In this document: piece after piece, positions 1 to 11,122 of the stretch
Position numbering within the stretch: the first letter of the stretch is position 1
How the letters are laid out: the number at the start of each line of letters is the position of its first letter
Translations under genes and position numbers: made by a program
Assembly (NCBI RefSeq): GCF_026151205.1
Contig: NC_087073.1
Location: 12,915,837 to 12,979,836 of the forward strand
Reading direction: 5' to 3'
DNA: 64,000 nucleotides
Origin: Bolinopsis microptera
Lineage: Eukaryota > Ctenophora > Tentaculata > Lobata > Bolinopsidae
Notes under the pieces: generated by a model
Database searches by the model: none
What the model was told of the DNA's origin: nothing
What the model saw: the letters and a program-made list of their open reading frames with translations, nothing else

Positions 1-20
1 TCTCTATCTCTCTCTCTATC
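1..20. repeat. CT/CTAT microsatellite, cut by window edge
   Basis: Simple pyrimidine repeat (CTCTAT/CTCT) at the very start of the window. Its full length cannot be judged because the window edge cuts it. Confidence 0.7.
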
Positions 21-569
21 CACCTATCACTGCTCCCAGATGACACTCCCCATCACATGTGATCTCTTTACCAGTATCTCCAAATCACTTTTCAGGACCT
101 TCTTTTTTATCAAACTGCTCAAACAAAAGTCTGCTTGTAAAATCCGGATCTGAACATGTTTCTTGAGTAAAATTTGTACTGATCCCGTTTATTGTAACAA
201 GGAAAAGGCTCTTGTTGCAATACAAATTGTAACCCAGAAACTAAAGTGCTTGTTACCCAATATCTAGATCTCGCTCGTCTTATCAATCCCAGGGGGTACA
301 GGACACAGGTGTGTACTTCATTAAGTCTATTAATGCTTTTCAAACAAAGTTACAACGAATTCTTCATGTAGTGCATCCTGGGTTTGGACAGGATATATGC
401 CCGTTTAAAATATTTCCATCACGTTACATTACAGAATTCTCAATAAATGTAATAGATTTGTAGTGTTGTAATTAGTTTTAAAAACTATGCAATATTCTGC
501 CAAATAATCGGAAAGTCTATGATTAGGGTTGAATGAGAAGTTTCAATTAGAAATTATTCACTCAGGGAG
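21..569. other. No gene seen
   Basis: AT-rich unique-looking sequence with only short open frames on either strand and no recognisable domain. It lies upstream of the MITE and the proteasome gene. A promoter for that gene could be here, but no clear core motif was identified. Confidence 0.5.
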
Positions 570-571
570 TA

Positions 572-1101
572 CAGTAAAACCCCGATAGAGGAATATAGCA
601 AGGCAAATCACCAAGCCTGACAAGTTTGCTTGACATCAGGGTCCTGTTTATTAGCCATACTATAAAGGATGATGTAATATCAAATTAAAAAGTTATCTGT
701 TTTTCATATCAATCAGGGGGAAGTCAAGCGAAGAGATATGGTTTTATTCTATTGAACAGCAGTTTCCCAATTATTTTATTGTAAATGTTTTGCTTGAACT
801 TATATATAGTTCTAGTCACCTGGCTCAGTCAATATGACCATAAATTGTGAACACCAGGCCACATTAACTTAAATTTTAAAACAACAGTAATTAAATCAGA
901 CTTATTACTACAATAAAACCCAGATTTCCTGCAGAGTTTGGGGGAAAGGTAGGAGGCACAGTTAATCGGGTCTGCTGTAAATCAGGGTTTTGATTGTTTA
1001 CATTTACATGTTTGTTCTTAATTTGGGGGAAGGTAATCAGAAATTGCCACAGTAAATTTGGTTTGTAGTAAATGGAAGTGTTATAAATCAGGGTTTTACT
1101 A
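572..1101. mobile_element. TA-flanked MITE, pogo/Tigger-like, just upstream of the proteasome gene
   Basis: The left end reads CAGTAAAACCCCGAT and the right end is the inverse of (T)AGTAAAACCCTGAT, so about 10 bp of terminal inverted repeat match. A TA dinucleotide lies immediately outside each end (570-571 and 1102-1103), the target duplication expected for Tc1/mariner/pogo elements. About 530 bp long with no transposase, so non-autonomous. Further AACCC..GGGTT motifs occur inside (around 915 and 990). A relative with the same end sequence sits at 12911-13572. The right end is 48 bp from the initiator ATG, so the insertion lies in the promoter or in a 5' leader intron. Superfamily assignment is inferred from the CAGT start and TA duplication. 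Confidence 0.6.
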
Positions 1102-1149
1102 TACAACTTAAAGGAAGATTTTAGATTGTAACAGAATTATTATTACAGG

Positions 1150-2461
1150 ATGAGTTCTATAGGTTCCGGGTATGATTTATCTGCTGGACAGTTCTCCCCT
1201 GATGGCAGAGTCTTCCAAGTAGAATATGCCATTAAAGCTGTTGAAAACAGTGGATCAGTCATTGCTCTTCGTGGAAAAGACGGAGTAGTTTTTGGTGTCG
1301 AAAAAATTATAACATCTAAACTATACGAGGAAGGATCAAACAGACGCGTTCACAGTATAGACGGCCACATTGGAGCAGCAGTTGCAGGTCTGCTCTCAGA
1401 CGCCCGTGCTGTGGTGAACCGTGCCCGCGATGAGGCTGCTAACTACAGAGATACTTACCAGGTCCCTATACCTCTCAAGGCTCTGACAGAACGTCTGGGA
1501 AAATACATGCACTACTTCACAGTTTACGGTAGTCTCAGACCTTTTGGAGTCAGGTAATCATGATTTCATTTTTTTGTATGATTTGTAACTCGGTACAGGT
1601 TGTCCGAAAAGACCAAGTGGGTTTTTACTCATTTATGAGCAGCAAATCCAGTATCCACTCTGCAAAAACCTGCCCATCTGGTAACTAGACAGCAGCTGAG
1701 TAGCTGATCACCTGTTTAACTGACCATGACCCGATCTGGGAGCCAATCAGCTCACGCCAACAAATTAATTACTGATTTAACGATATCTCGCATATTTTAA
1801 AATTAGCCAGATAAATTATATCGCTACCACGCCCTCTCGGATGAACGAAATGTTTGAAAAATATGTCATTGCCTACGGAGGTCATAACTGTAATTACTGA
1901 TAAATGAGGTTGTTAATCAGTTACTAACAAACATCACAAGTTGGTCGTGTTTTTAGGACACCCTGTATTTAGCTTGCATTTTAATCAGTCAACTCTTTGA
2001 TTTTGAATCATGCTTATATTTTTTTAAAACTTCTAATTCAATTTGTTGATAGTTCGTAATTATGAACGAATCTGATATTAATTCTCGTGTCTAATTTCAG
2101 TATACTCCTTGGAACCTGGGATGAGACTAACGGGCCAAAGCTCATGGAGATCGATCCCTCTGGCACAGCTCGCGGCTTCTACGGTTGTGCTGTTGGCAAA
2201 GGAAAACAAAACGCCAAGACAGAAATCGAAAAACTAGACCTTTCGAACATGACCTGCAAAGAACTTGTCAAAGAAGTAGCAAAAGTTATCTACAGTGTGC
2301 ACGACGAAGTAAAAGACAAACATTTTGAGCTAGAACTGAGCTGGATTGGAAAAGAAACCAGAGGTACCCACCAGCTTGTCCCTCAGGACATCTATAACGA
2401 GGCTAAGACATATGCAGAGGAGGCACTCAACGATTCAGACGATGATGATACGGACATGTAA
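1150..2461 (+). CDS. PSMA3: Proteasome subunit alpha type-3 (20S core alpha-7)
   Basis: One of the seven alpha subunits forming the outer rings of the 20S proteasome, which gate substrate entry in nucleus and cytosol. Two exons, 1150-1553 and 2101-2461 (765 nt, 254 aa; the human protein is 255 aa). The phase-2 junction makes a Ser codon (PFGV-S-ILLGT). The N-terminus has the alpha-subunit signature [20 protein letters not shown] followed by KAVENSG and VVFGVEK. The second exon has DPSG, the C(A)VGKG region, AAKTEIEKL-like [17 protein letters not shown] and FELELSWIG, all typical of alpha-3. The C-terminus is acidic (SDDDDTDM), as in animal orthologues, where it is a casein kinase 2 target. 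The start is the first ATG after an acceptor-like AG at 1147-1148. No broken residues were seen. The identity is near certain. Confidence 0.97.
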
Positions 2462-3621
2462 TCTTTAAACATGTTGACATAATACCTTTTTATTTGAGAA
2501 ATTATGTTGTAAGTTTATAGATAGGCCCCGTTTTTATTTCTCGTAGTATATCATGTGATAAATGGCGCTGGTTGCTAAATTTAGAAACCTTCAGTCTTAG
2601 AAAATGTGGCCTCATTGTCTTACAATAGTGTGCAATTCATTACTTGTTACTACATCCCAGATTATGTTGGATTATCAAAATTCTTTGGTGCTGTTGTACT
2701 CTTATTATTCCACTTTTCATCCTGTTACAAGAGTACAAAAGTGTGAAATTGACGGATTTCTTAATCATGGGCGTGACTTACCTTTCTGTAATGAGACACC
2801 ACTTGTCAAATGTCATGATAAAATATCGGGTTAAATTACTGTCTTTGTCTCTATTTCAGCTTCATACGTTCGCATTGTTTATCGTGCTGCTTAAAGTTAG
2901 CTTACAATGTTTTTTGGATTATTATTGTACATTATTCGTACAAATTTGCGATTTGCAACATGGTATCAAATTTTCTTGTTTTCTAAAGTTTAGCCTGCAC
3001 TAATTCTACTGCTGCAAGCGTTATAAACTTGACCAAACTTAACATCTCTACGTACAATACAATCAAACCTGAACAATGAACTGTAGTGTCCCTAGTCACA
3101 TACATTGTATAGCGCGTGTATTATTACTACATGTAAGTCTTCATCCCTCATAGACTGGCCATCTGCCCACATACACTCACTCTGTAAACTTATAATCTAA
3201 TTTGTACCCTGAGCTGCATCTCTGCAGCTTTATTAGAAAGTCTTTGAATAGTAAGATCGTTCCTTGTCTCCGATTGTCTGTGTGTTATGGAAGTACGGAA
3301 TATATCAGTGCCTAGTTTACATTAAGCTCATCCGACATTCCTTTTCCATCATGATAACATTCCAATAACGTACAATTTGTGTACACCTCAACAGATACTA
3401 GCTTAGTGCGTAATGCGTATGTTCATCGCTTGTGAAATTTGATTTGTGTGCACAGTACATTTTATAATACTACTGTGTTAGTGTACATGTTTATACATGT
3501 ATACGGATATCGGTTTTATAGTTTGCCAAACTTTGAAATTACTTGTTTTACGAAATGAAGATAAAAACTTCCAATTTAATATTTATCTGTACTGTTAGAA
3601 AATAACAATTTCTCTTCTTTT
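2462..3621. other. 3' UTR of the proteasome gene and spacer
   Basis: No coding region recognised. The short open frames here are AT-rich and without domain features. The 1.2 kb gap separates two genes on the same strand. It ends in a pyrimidine-rich acceptor (CTCTTCTTTTAG, 3611-3622) 22 nt before the PITP start codon. Confidence 0.6.
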
Positions 3622-3644
3622 AGGGTCTGGTATGATATAAAGAT

Positions 3645-6600
3645 ATGATTATAAAAGAGTTGTAAGTATTCTTTTTTATTATTTGCTTTAATAATCATAA
3701 ACCTTTATACATAGGGTATTGATGAAATGATAAACCTTTCTGATATCAGCAATTATACTGCAAATGAGCTGTGGTCTCTCTAGCTAACCTTTTTACGGTT
3801 GTTTTGTTTGCACAGCATATATACTGCTGATTGAATGATTCAGCTTGATTTTCTTGATAATTGAATTGTTGGACACCTAAAATTAAGTCAAATCAAATCA
3901 AAACATAATGATACCTAAGATTAATAATTCAAATTATAAGTTCATAAAGTTAATTATGAAGGCCCAATAGCCCTAGTTCAAATTAATAAACTTCGTTGCT
4001 AAATATAGATGGAACCACAGATAATCATTATGATTACTCTTTTCCTCCAAATAATTATCTCCTTCGGATCTACTTATCACATCATCAGACACTTTCAAAG
4101 CTTTTCCAATGATAATAATCTTAAGTAAATTACAATTATTCTTATGACAAATTCTAGATGTATCTTTAAGTTATTTACACTGTAAGAGTTCTCAACATCC
4201 ACTGCTGCTGTATGGCAGTGTGCCAATACCCTCAGTTAAGCGGGTAAACTGATGTTGGACAGCTTCCAACTCAAGAGTGATTCGAACCTAACAGAACAGA
4301 AGCTGTTGTTCAAGTATAATAAAACAATCCTCTCCTCGCAGCCGAGTCGTTCTGCCCCTCACAGTTGAGGAATACCAAGTCGGTCAGTTGTACGCCGTTG
4401 TAGAAGCCAGTAAAGCAGAGACTGGCGGTGGCGATGGCGTAGAGGTGCTGAAGAACGAGCCCTTCACTGACCACCCTGAGTTCGGTAGTGGACAGTACAC
4501 TCATAAGATCTATCATCTGCAAAGGTTTGATATCTCAGCAAGAGCTGCTTTACCAGCAGAACATGTAATGGTGATTCTTTTTCTTTAAAAACCTTCATAT
4601 CATGTCCAACATTTCCCTGGACACCTGTATTGAGGCTGAGTTAAATTTGAGCTACATTCAAAGACTACACGTACTGGGGTGTGTTTCAAATAAAGTTGTT
4701 ACTCTAAAATAATAACTTCAGTAAAGTTCCCGGATGGATAAAAGCGATCGCCCCCGAGGGAGCCCTCAGACTTCAAGAAGAAGCTTGGAATGCTTATCCT
4801 TACTGTAAAACTGTTCTTACAAATCCAGATTATATGAAGGTTAATAAATGGTTTCGACAGCTCTACGTTACGTTAGGTCAAGAATCTATACCATACAGTA
4901 TGCAACCCCAGTACATATTAAATTAAAACAAGCTAATATTGTACGTATCATGTAAGACTAAGAGTCTATCCTCCGTTATGTGTGGGATTACATACTGTGC
5001 TGTTCCCTGGACTATTTCTTTACACGTGCTATTTACGGTAGTGTGCAATTTAAATGTACACAACTCTATTGTTCCCCTATTAAGTTTTCACTACACTCCG
5101 CAGAAAGGATTCACATTGTCGATAACCACGTGGCATAAGCCCGGAAGAGGAGAGATAGATAACGTTCACAGTTTAGAGGCTTCAAAACTGGCACTCAGAG
5201 AAGTTGTGCCTATTGATATCGCCAACGATGTGATCAAATCAGGGGTAGGTAGTGCCAAAGCTTACATCTTTCTTTTCACTTGCACATTTTACAGGATAAC
5301 AGGATTTTGTCCTTTTCAATTTGTATTAAATTGAAATGGTATAGGCACAGTAAAGTTTAAATTTTATATCGGATATAATCGATCTGTAAGTTACCTTTTA
5401 TCAGCTAACGGCTCGTGGTCTGTCTTATCAGTTAAACTTAAAGCTCATATTTTTCAAAGAAAGTATAATTTCACAAGTAAAATACAATTTCAGGATTACA
5501 AAGAAGAATTCGATCCCGCGAAATACAACCACCCGCGAGGGCCTCTTACCACTACCGATTGGAGGGTAAATATTTGTAGCTAATTTCTACAGAAAAGTGA
5601 CTTTGCGGTGGCCTAGTTCGCGGTCTGTAATCAGTTCCATTTTAATCGTATATATACGATTATATATATACAATAAATCAGCCAAATGAATTCCACGAGT
5701 TAAAGTAGTTAGAAATTTCTAGTGCAGGCTAGTTAAAACATGGAAAATTACATGGAATATTCTCGAATATACTTTTTAAAACCGGCACAGATTGATAAAG
5801 TGATAAGATTACTGTGCTTAGATTAGAGAGATAAAAACTGACACGTAATGAAAAATGAAATTACATAAAGTTTCGCCAGTGGGCGTATTTAAATTCTGAC
5901 ATTTGTTTGAACGGCCAGTGGTAATTGTAAGCCAGAAAGAGAAACCAAACAGAGCGTAATAAATTCTTTGCGTGGTCAAGTTCAAGAAAATATTGCACAT
6001 GAATTATCCTTCTTAGCGATTTATCGCATGAAAATAATTGTGTACTGAGTAAACTTTTGACCAATACAGTAATCATATCACTCGGGATGCGAGTACTAGC
6101 CACTTGGAATTCATTAAGATTAAATTTTGCATTTTCCCATTTTTTGGTGCACAGTATTATTTTTGCCGTCACAAAAGCCACCATAGGCCACACCCTCGGC
6201 CCTTTATTTGATCTTCAGCTAATAAGAATTTGCTCATAAAGCCGGCTCTCGCCCAGATTGGAGTGGGTTATTTTCTATTATCCAAGTGAGCGCGATCTTC
6301 GATCAGCTGATGTACTTCGCACATGCAAATTGCAGCGTCACTTCGCTTTGTCAAGATCTTCGCTCAGCCGTGATTGCGATTGTCTCTCTTGCATGTCCAA
6401 CCTAGGCGGTACCAGAATGGAACTTTTGCTTGCGTAGCGCGCGATCCAATTTTAGTATAGAAACTAAACCCCTCGAACTAATTTCTGTGCACTGCTTGAT
6501 AAAACTAGAAAGACGCAGTGTCGATTAGAATACACTCATTTATTCTACTCTAAACTGTTACATATTATGTTATCTGGGATTAACCTATATCTATAAAATT

Positions 6601-9600
6601 GCATAATTCGAACGAAATTCTGTCAAACAGTACGATGATATTCGATCATTCGAATACCTAGGAAGTAGGCTCAACCTTGTTGGTCACTTTGGTTGCTTCA
6701 GGGCGTCGTTTAGCAGCACGCACGCCTACGTGCTTGATAATATGAGATATCACGTACTGTCATGATTGTGCAAGCGGTAATTATCGAAGTGATAAAACTG
6801 TCATGATTTTACCATCGTTCAGTTTTTAAATTGCTTCCGCAACAATCATTTTGATCGTAACAAGAACTTGCACCTCTCGTCATATAATTCTTTTAATGAC
6901 TTATGTTATTATCAGCAAACTGTGGAGCCTGTCATGACCTGTTACAAACTGGTGGAAATAGAGTTCATCTGGAGGCTCATTCAGGGGAAAGTGGAGCGAT
7001 TTATCGGCGATGTAAGTTATTCTTGTTAATATTAAATATATACTGCTTCCTCCTAAATTTGTAATAAGAATTGACTGCTTAAACTTATTTAACATGATGT
7101 GGTACATTTTAAGTTTACCTCAGGTTGAAAGGCGATTGTTTACAAACTTCCATCGTCAACTCTTCTGTACTCATAAAACATGGGGTAGTATGACTATGGT
7201 AGATATTCGAGCTCTGGAGGATACCACCAAAGCTGAACTTGATAAGGTAAGTTGCTGTAGAATCTCTTTTAAATAGTTTGAGGTTTCTCATAATTCCAAA
7301 CACGAACTTCTCGAACGGTTCTACGTTGTGAACTCGACCATCATATTTATCATGCGCACGACAGAGCATTATCTGAACTTTTTAGTTCACAATGCAGTGG
7401 CGTAACGAAGGGCCCCGCTGACCCCGCTGTGCGGGGGGGGGGGGGGGGGCGCCAAATCGTCGTTTGAATGTGGGACAATTTCGAAAACTTAACTAAAGTA
7501 CTAGCAAAACTGCGCGTTTTGCTCTAGATACACACTTTTATAGAGATTTTACCGGCGTATCCTCTAAAAGCACCTAATTTGTTCAATTTTAGGGAGGGGC
7601 ACCAATACCTTGGGTACCTTGGGTTCGTTTCGGGCTAGCACGCCCAGGCCAAGACATCTTGCGTCTCCACCACCGGTGTCTCCGTTATCATGTCTTGCTC
7701 ACAGCCCATTCCAAGATTGAATTGCCATTTGCCCCTGTATATCCAGGGGTAGGAGGGGTGTCGGGGACGGTATGGAGAAAGCGATCAAGTGCTGCCTTGA
7801 ATTTTGGCAAGGTTGGGATAGACTTGATGTCGTGAGGCACAACGTTATACAAAGCAGAGGCCACTGAAGGGAAAGAATGGAACCTCATGGTGTTGATGCT
7901 TTTGTATTTTGATCCGCCAAGAGGACGAAGACTTGTAACTCCTCTTCTTTGAGAGTGTTGGAAAGAAATGTTTACACTGTTGGGAATCTCACCGTAGTAA
8001 ATTTTCCAGACAAGGATGATCATGTACCTCTCGCGGCGGCGCTGTAGGGAGTAGAGATCAAGCTGCTTCAGGCGCTCCCAGTAGCTAAGATGCTTGTATC
8101 CTGCTATTTTCGCAGTGAATGAGCGTTGGATCGACTCAATCATGATTATGTCACACTGCAGGTGAGGCGACCAGAGAGCACAGCAATACTCGGTAATAGA
8201 GCGGACGTATGTCTTGAAGAGCATCATCATCGTGTCTTTGTCTCTGGTAGAGAAAGTTCTCAGTACCCATCCAGCTTTGCTCGCTGCCTCAGAAGACTTT
8301 CTTGTGATGTGTTGACGCCAGGAGAGATCACTGTCAACATACACACCGAGATCTTTCACGACATCATCAGAAGATATCGATGCACCAGATGGTAAAATGT
8401 AGGGTTTCTTTAGCTCAGGGTTCTTACCATGCTGGAGAAGTTGGAACTTACTTTCGTTTAGCTCCATGTTGTTTGCTACTGCCCATCGCACTACTGCACA
8501 GAGATCTTCCTGGAGACATTTGCAGTCGGACGGGGAGCTGATGTTTTTGTGGAGCTTGGAGTCATCAGCAAACACTTTTACTTTGCAATGTCTTACAACT
8601 AGGAACAGGTCGTTGATATACAAAATAAATAGCAGTGGGCCTAACACAGTGCCCTGTGGTACCCCACTTAGCACCATTATGACGAGAGATTCAATACCAT
8701 CGACAACGACATGTTGGGTTCTTCCACTGAGGAAGCTTTCCAGCCAGCGGTGGGCGTTGCCCTGGATACCGTACATATGGAGCTTCTTCAATAGTATAGC
8801 GTGATCTACCTTATCGAAGGCTTTGCTGAAATCAAGATACAGAATATCAGCATTTTCGTCACCATCTAAGTCATCCATGATGTCTTGGACGTGGTGAAGA
8901 AGTTGAGTAAGACAGCTTCTTCCAGCTTGAAAGCCGTGTTGATCGTGGTTGATGATGTCTTGAGCTACAATGTAGTCAACCAGCTTAGCGCGGACGACCC
9001 TCTCGAACATCTTTATGAGGTTGGATGTTAGAGATACCGGTCGATAGTTGGCAGCAATCGACCTTTTCCCCTTTTTAAAAAGGGGGATAATACTCTGGTT
9101 CTTGAATTTTGTAGCTATTTCACCAGAGCTTAGCGAAGCTTTCCAAAGCTTGGTTATCACAAAGCTAGGACAATTCCACATTCCTTGAGGATTAGGACTG
9201 GGAACTTGTCAGGTCCGACTGCTGAGAAACGATTCATCGCTTTGATGGCGTCGAGGATATCTTGCTCATTAAAGTCGATGTCTGTGATAGAATGAGGTTG
9301 CTCAATGACCTTGGACGTCCGGACTTCGGCTAGATTTGCCTTTTTAGGGTCACTGAAAGCACTCGCATATTGATCCTGTAAGATATTACCCATAGTGGCT
9401 GGATCAGACTGGAGCTTGTCATCACTATCCAATAGGGGTCCGACAGATGCAGCAGGGGTTTTAAACCTCTTTGCGAAGGTATAAAACGCCTTAGGATTAG
9501 TCTTGATCTTACTAAGAGCAACAAGTTCTTCTCTGGCTCGCTGCTGTTTAATGTCCGCTTTAAGGAGCATCTCGACAGCAGCCCTCTCTTCATCCAGCTT

Positions 9601-10401
9601 GCGAATCTTGACATTATTGCGAGGCGGAGAAGGGCCACAAAATCTGTATTTAATACAGTTGATCCTGGCATTAAGGCGCTTTTTCTTTCTAAGGAGAGCC
9701 ACCCTTGACCTTGGGATTTTTGAAGATGCTGCGGCTTGACGATTGTGGCTATGAGAAGGTGCGTGTTTCTTGCAGATCTGCACAAGGATCCCTTCAAACA
9801 TATCCCATGCAGCATCTTGGCTAGTTGAAGGGTTGGTTACTGTCGACCAGTCTACAGTAGTGAGTTCCTTGTTAATCAAGGCCCAGTCAGCAGCATTGAA
9901 GTTGATGTCATCAAGTGCTGTGGCAAGACTGTACTCTTTCCTTGCTGGTTGCTCAAGTAGGAACTGCGGGTGGAGGAGAGTACAGGTCACTATGTCGTGG
10001 TCTGATTTCTCCGTCTTTGACACTGATAAACCGTGGATTAAGTCGGAGTTGTTGAATAGGATCAGGTCAAGGATGTTTTGGTCCTTCCTAGTGGGTTCAT
10101 CGACTAGCTGCTCTAGGAAGTTTGAAGATATGAACTCCATAAAGGCTAGTCCCGAGTTCGTGTCGGAAGCCGATTTGCTGGAGTTTGGTTTGATCGACTT
10201 ACTGGACCAGTAGGGGCGCCAACAGGGGGGGGGGGGGGGGGCGCTTTTTCGGCGGGAGGGCGCCAACAGGCAACGTTACACCACTGACACAATGTGAGAT
10301 CGAATTGTAACCCATTGATTACGGTATGATTCAATTTATGATCTGGGTAATATTTTCAGCAACGAGAGAAAGAAGGCCTGAAAGGAACAGCGGAGATGTA
10401 G
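3645..10401 (+). CDS. Class I phosphatidylinositol transfer protein (PITP alpha/beta type)
   Basis: Single-domain lipid-transfer protein that exchanges phosphatidylinositol and phosphatidylcholine between membranes. Eight exons in consistent phase: 3645-3661, 4342-4524, 4722-4839, 5104-5244, 5494-5565, 6916-7011, 7124-7246, 10360-10401 (792 nt, 263 aa; mammalian forms are 270-271). Exon 1 codes only MIIKE plus two bases, completed to F by exon 2, matching the family start (M..IKEFRVVLP). Known lipid-contact residues are kept: Thr59 and Lys61 in [10 protein letters not shown], Asn90 and Cys95 in [27 protein letters not shown] and the C-terminal [11 protein letters not shown] helix are clear. 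Oddities: the membrane-inserting Trp-Trp pair of mammalian proteins reads Trp196-Arg197, and the loop before PVMTCYKL is about ten residues short. The last intron (3.1 kb) contains nested transposons. The short tail [13 protein letters not shown] is divergent. Alpha versus beta cannot be assigned. Confidence 0.95.
3958..4180. repeat. Dispersed repeat, copy A (in PITP intron 1)
   Basis: This stretch, beginning GGCCCAATAGCCCTAGTTC, reappears in the same orientation at about 37727-37940 with many substitutions and small indels. The shared order of motifs is CCCTAGTTCAAATTA, CTAAATATRGATGGAA, TTATGATTACTCTT, CTTATCAC, ATCA..ACACTT, CCAATGATRATRAT. No coding potential was seen. It is probably an old, uncharacterised interspersed repeat. 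Confidence 0.6.
5566..6915. other. PITP intron 5, no extra exon recognised
   Basis: A 1.35 kb intron. It contains a less AT-rich stretch (about 6240-6470) with CGATC and CTTCGC motifs and an ATGCAAAT octamer at about 6322. The open frames at 5818-6239 on both strands show no domain. I saw no inserted element with clear ends. Confidence 0.5.
7395..10286. mobile_element. hAT-like non-autonomous DNA transposon, split by a LINE
   Basis: The ends are near-perfect inverted repeats: CAGTGGCGTAACG on the left and the inverse of CAGTGGTGTAACG on the right. Directly outside are TCACAATG (7387-7394) and ACACAATG (10287-10294), an 8-bp target duplication with one mismatch. An 8-bp duplication with CAGTGG-type ends fits hAT transposons. 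Only about 275 bp of the element itself remains (7395-7605 and 10213-10286), rich in poly-G runs and GGCGCC. The middle is a later LINE insertion. It sits in the last intron of the PITP gene. No transposase is present. Confidence 0.75.
7606..10212 (-). mobile_element. CR1/L2/jockey-group LINE, 5'-truncated, ORF2 with one frameshift
   Basis: The minus strand encodes the end of the apurinic-type endonuclease (including SDHDIV at about 10010) followed by a reverse transcriptase. Visible RT motifs are [51 protein letters not shown] and the catalytic FADDSK. The downstream thumb/C-terminal region is complete to the stop at 7688. The frame runs 10212 to 9157 and continues 9181 to 7688 in another frame, so one frameshift separates them. 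I saw no other interruptions, suggesting a recent copy. It is truncated inside the endonuclease. Flanks GGGGCACCAA (7596-7605) and GGGGCGCCAA (10213-10222) look like a 10-bp target duplication. The 3' tail is a short tandem CCCAAGGTA rather than poly(A), as in CR1/L2-type LINEs. Confidence 0.9.
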
Positions 10402-11122
10402 GAATTTCGATAGATATAATTTAGTCGAAGTTTGATGCATACATTATCAATTGTTGTTAGACTCTTTTTACCTCTTTTGTTGAGATTCTCTTACATATTT
10501 GCGTATTAAAGTAATAGCATAATATAATAATAATATGTATTTGTACAATAATAAGTTGTAATTAGATAATTGGGGTTTGTTTACATTTAAATTAATTCTT
10601 TAGCACTTTTATGACAAACATGAATCAGAAAGACACGACCGTTGCAAATTGCATTGTGGGTCTCGGGCTCGATCTCTATACGTTATAATATCGTGGTGTT
10701 GTTGTGTTAATGTTGCTTATTATATATCTAATATATTAGTGATGATTACATACCAGACCCTTGGGTTATGTTTAACCTGCTGCCATAAAAACAGAGCTAC
10801 CTTATTTATATCTCTTCTGCTTTTTACGCAGTGATAACTAGGCTTGTTTCATTAATGAATGTTTAAAAAAGTGAAAATGTTCAACAACTGTCGTACAATA
10901 CGATCCTTTTGTAGTAAATTATCAGAAATGTTAGTTTAACTTTAGCAACTAAAAACAAAAAACAAATTGTATCTAGACAAATTAAGAAAATAAAATTTAT
11001 CAAAGCAGCTATTTAAGGTATAGCATTAAAAGGGGTTACGTCCTCTGGCCGGACCTTGCTCTTAAAATCCTCCTGCATTTTAGTTAACATATTTAAACAT
11101 TTTAACAGTGTTCGCTATTTTG
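10402..11122. other. Shared 3' flank between convergent PITP and archaemetzincin genes
   Basis: AT-rich sequence between two stop codons facing each other (10401 on + and 11123 on -). It must contain both 3' UTRs. No confident canonical poly(A) signal for either gene was found. Confidence 0.6.

Noticed and set aside
4262-4295. Possible tRNA T-arm (GGTTCGAATCA) on the minus strand
   Set aside because: The five-base stem does not pair and no D-arm or acceptor stem lies at the right distance.
8126-8804. Plus-strand frames over the 7.6-10.2 kb LINE (also 9503-10213)
   Set aside because: They are antisense to the reverse-transcriptase frame and have no features of their own.
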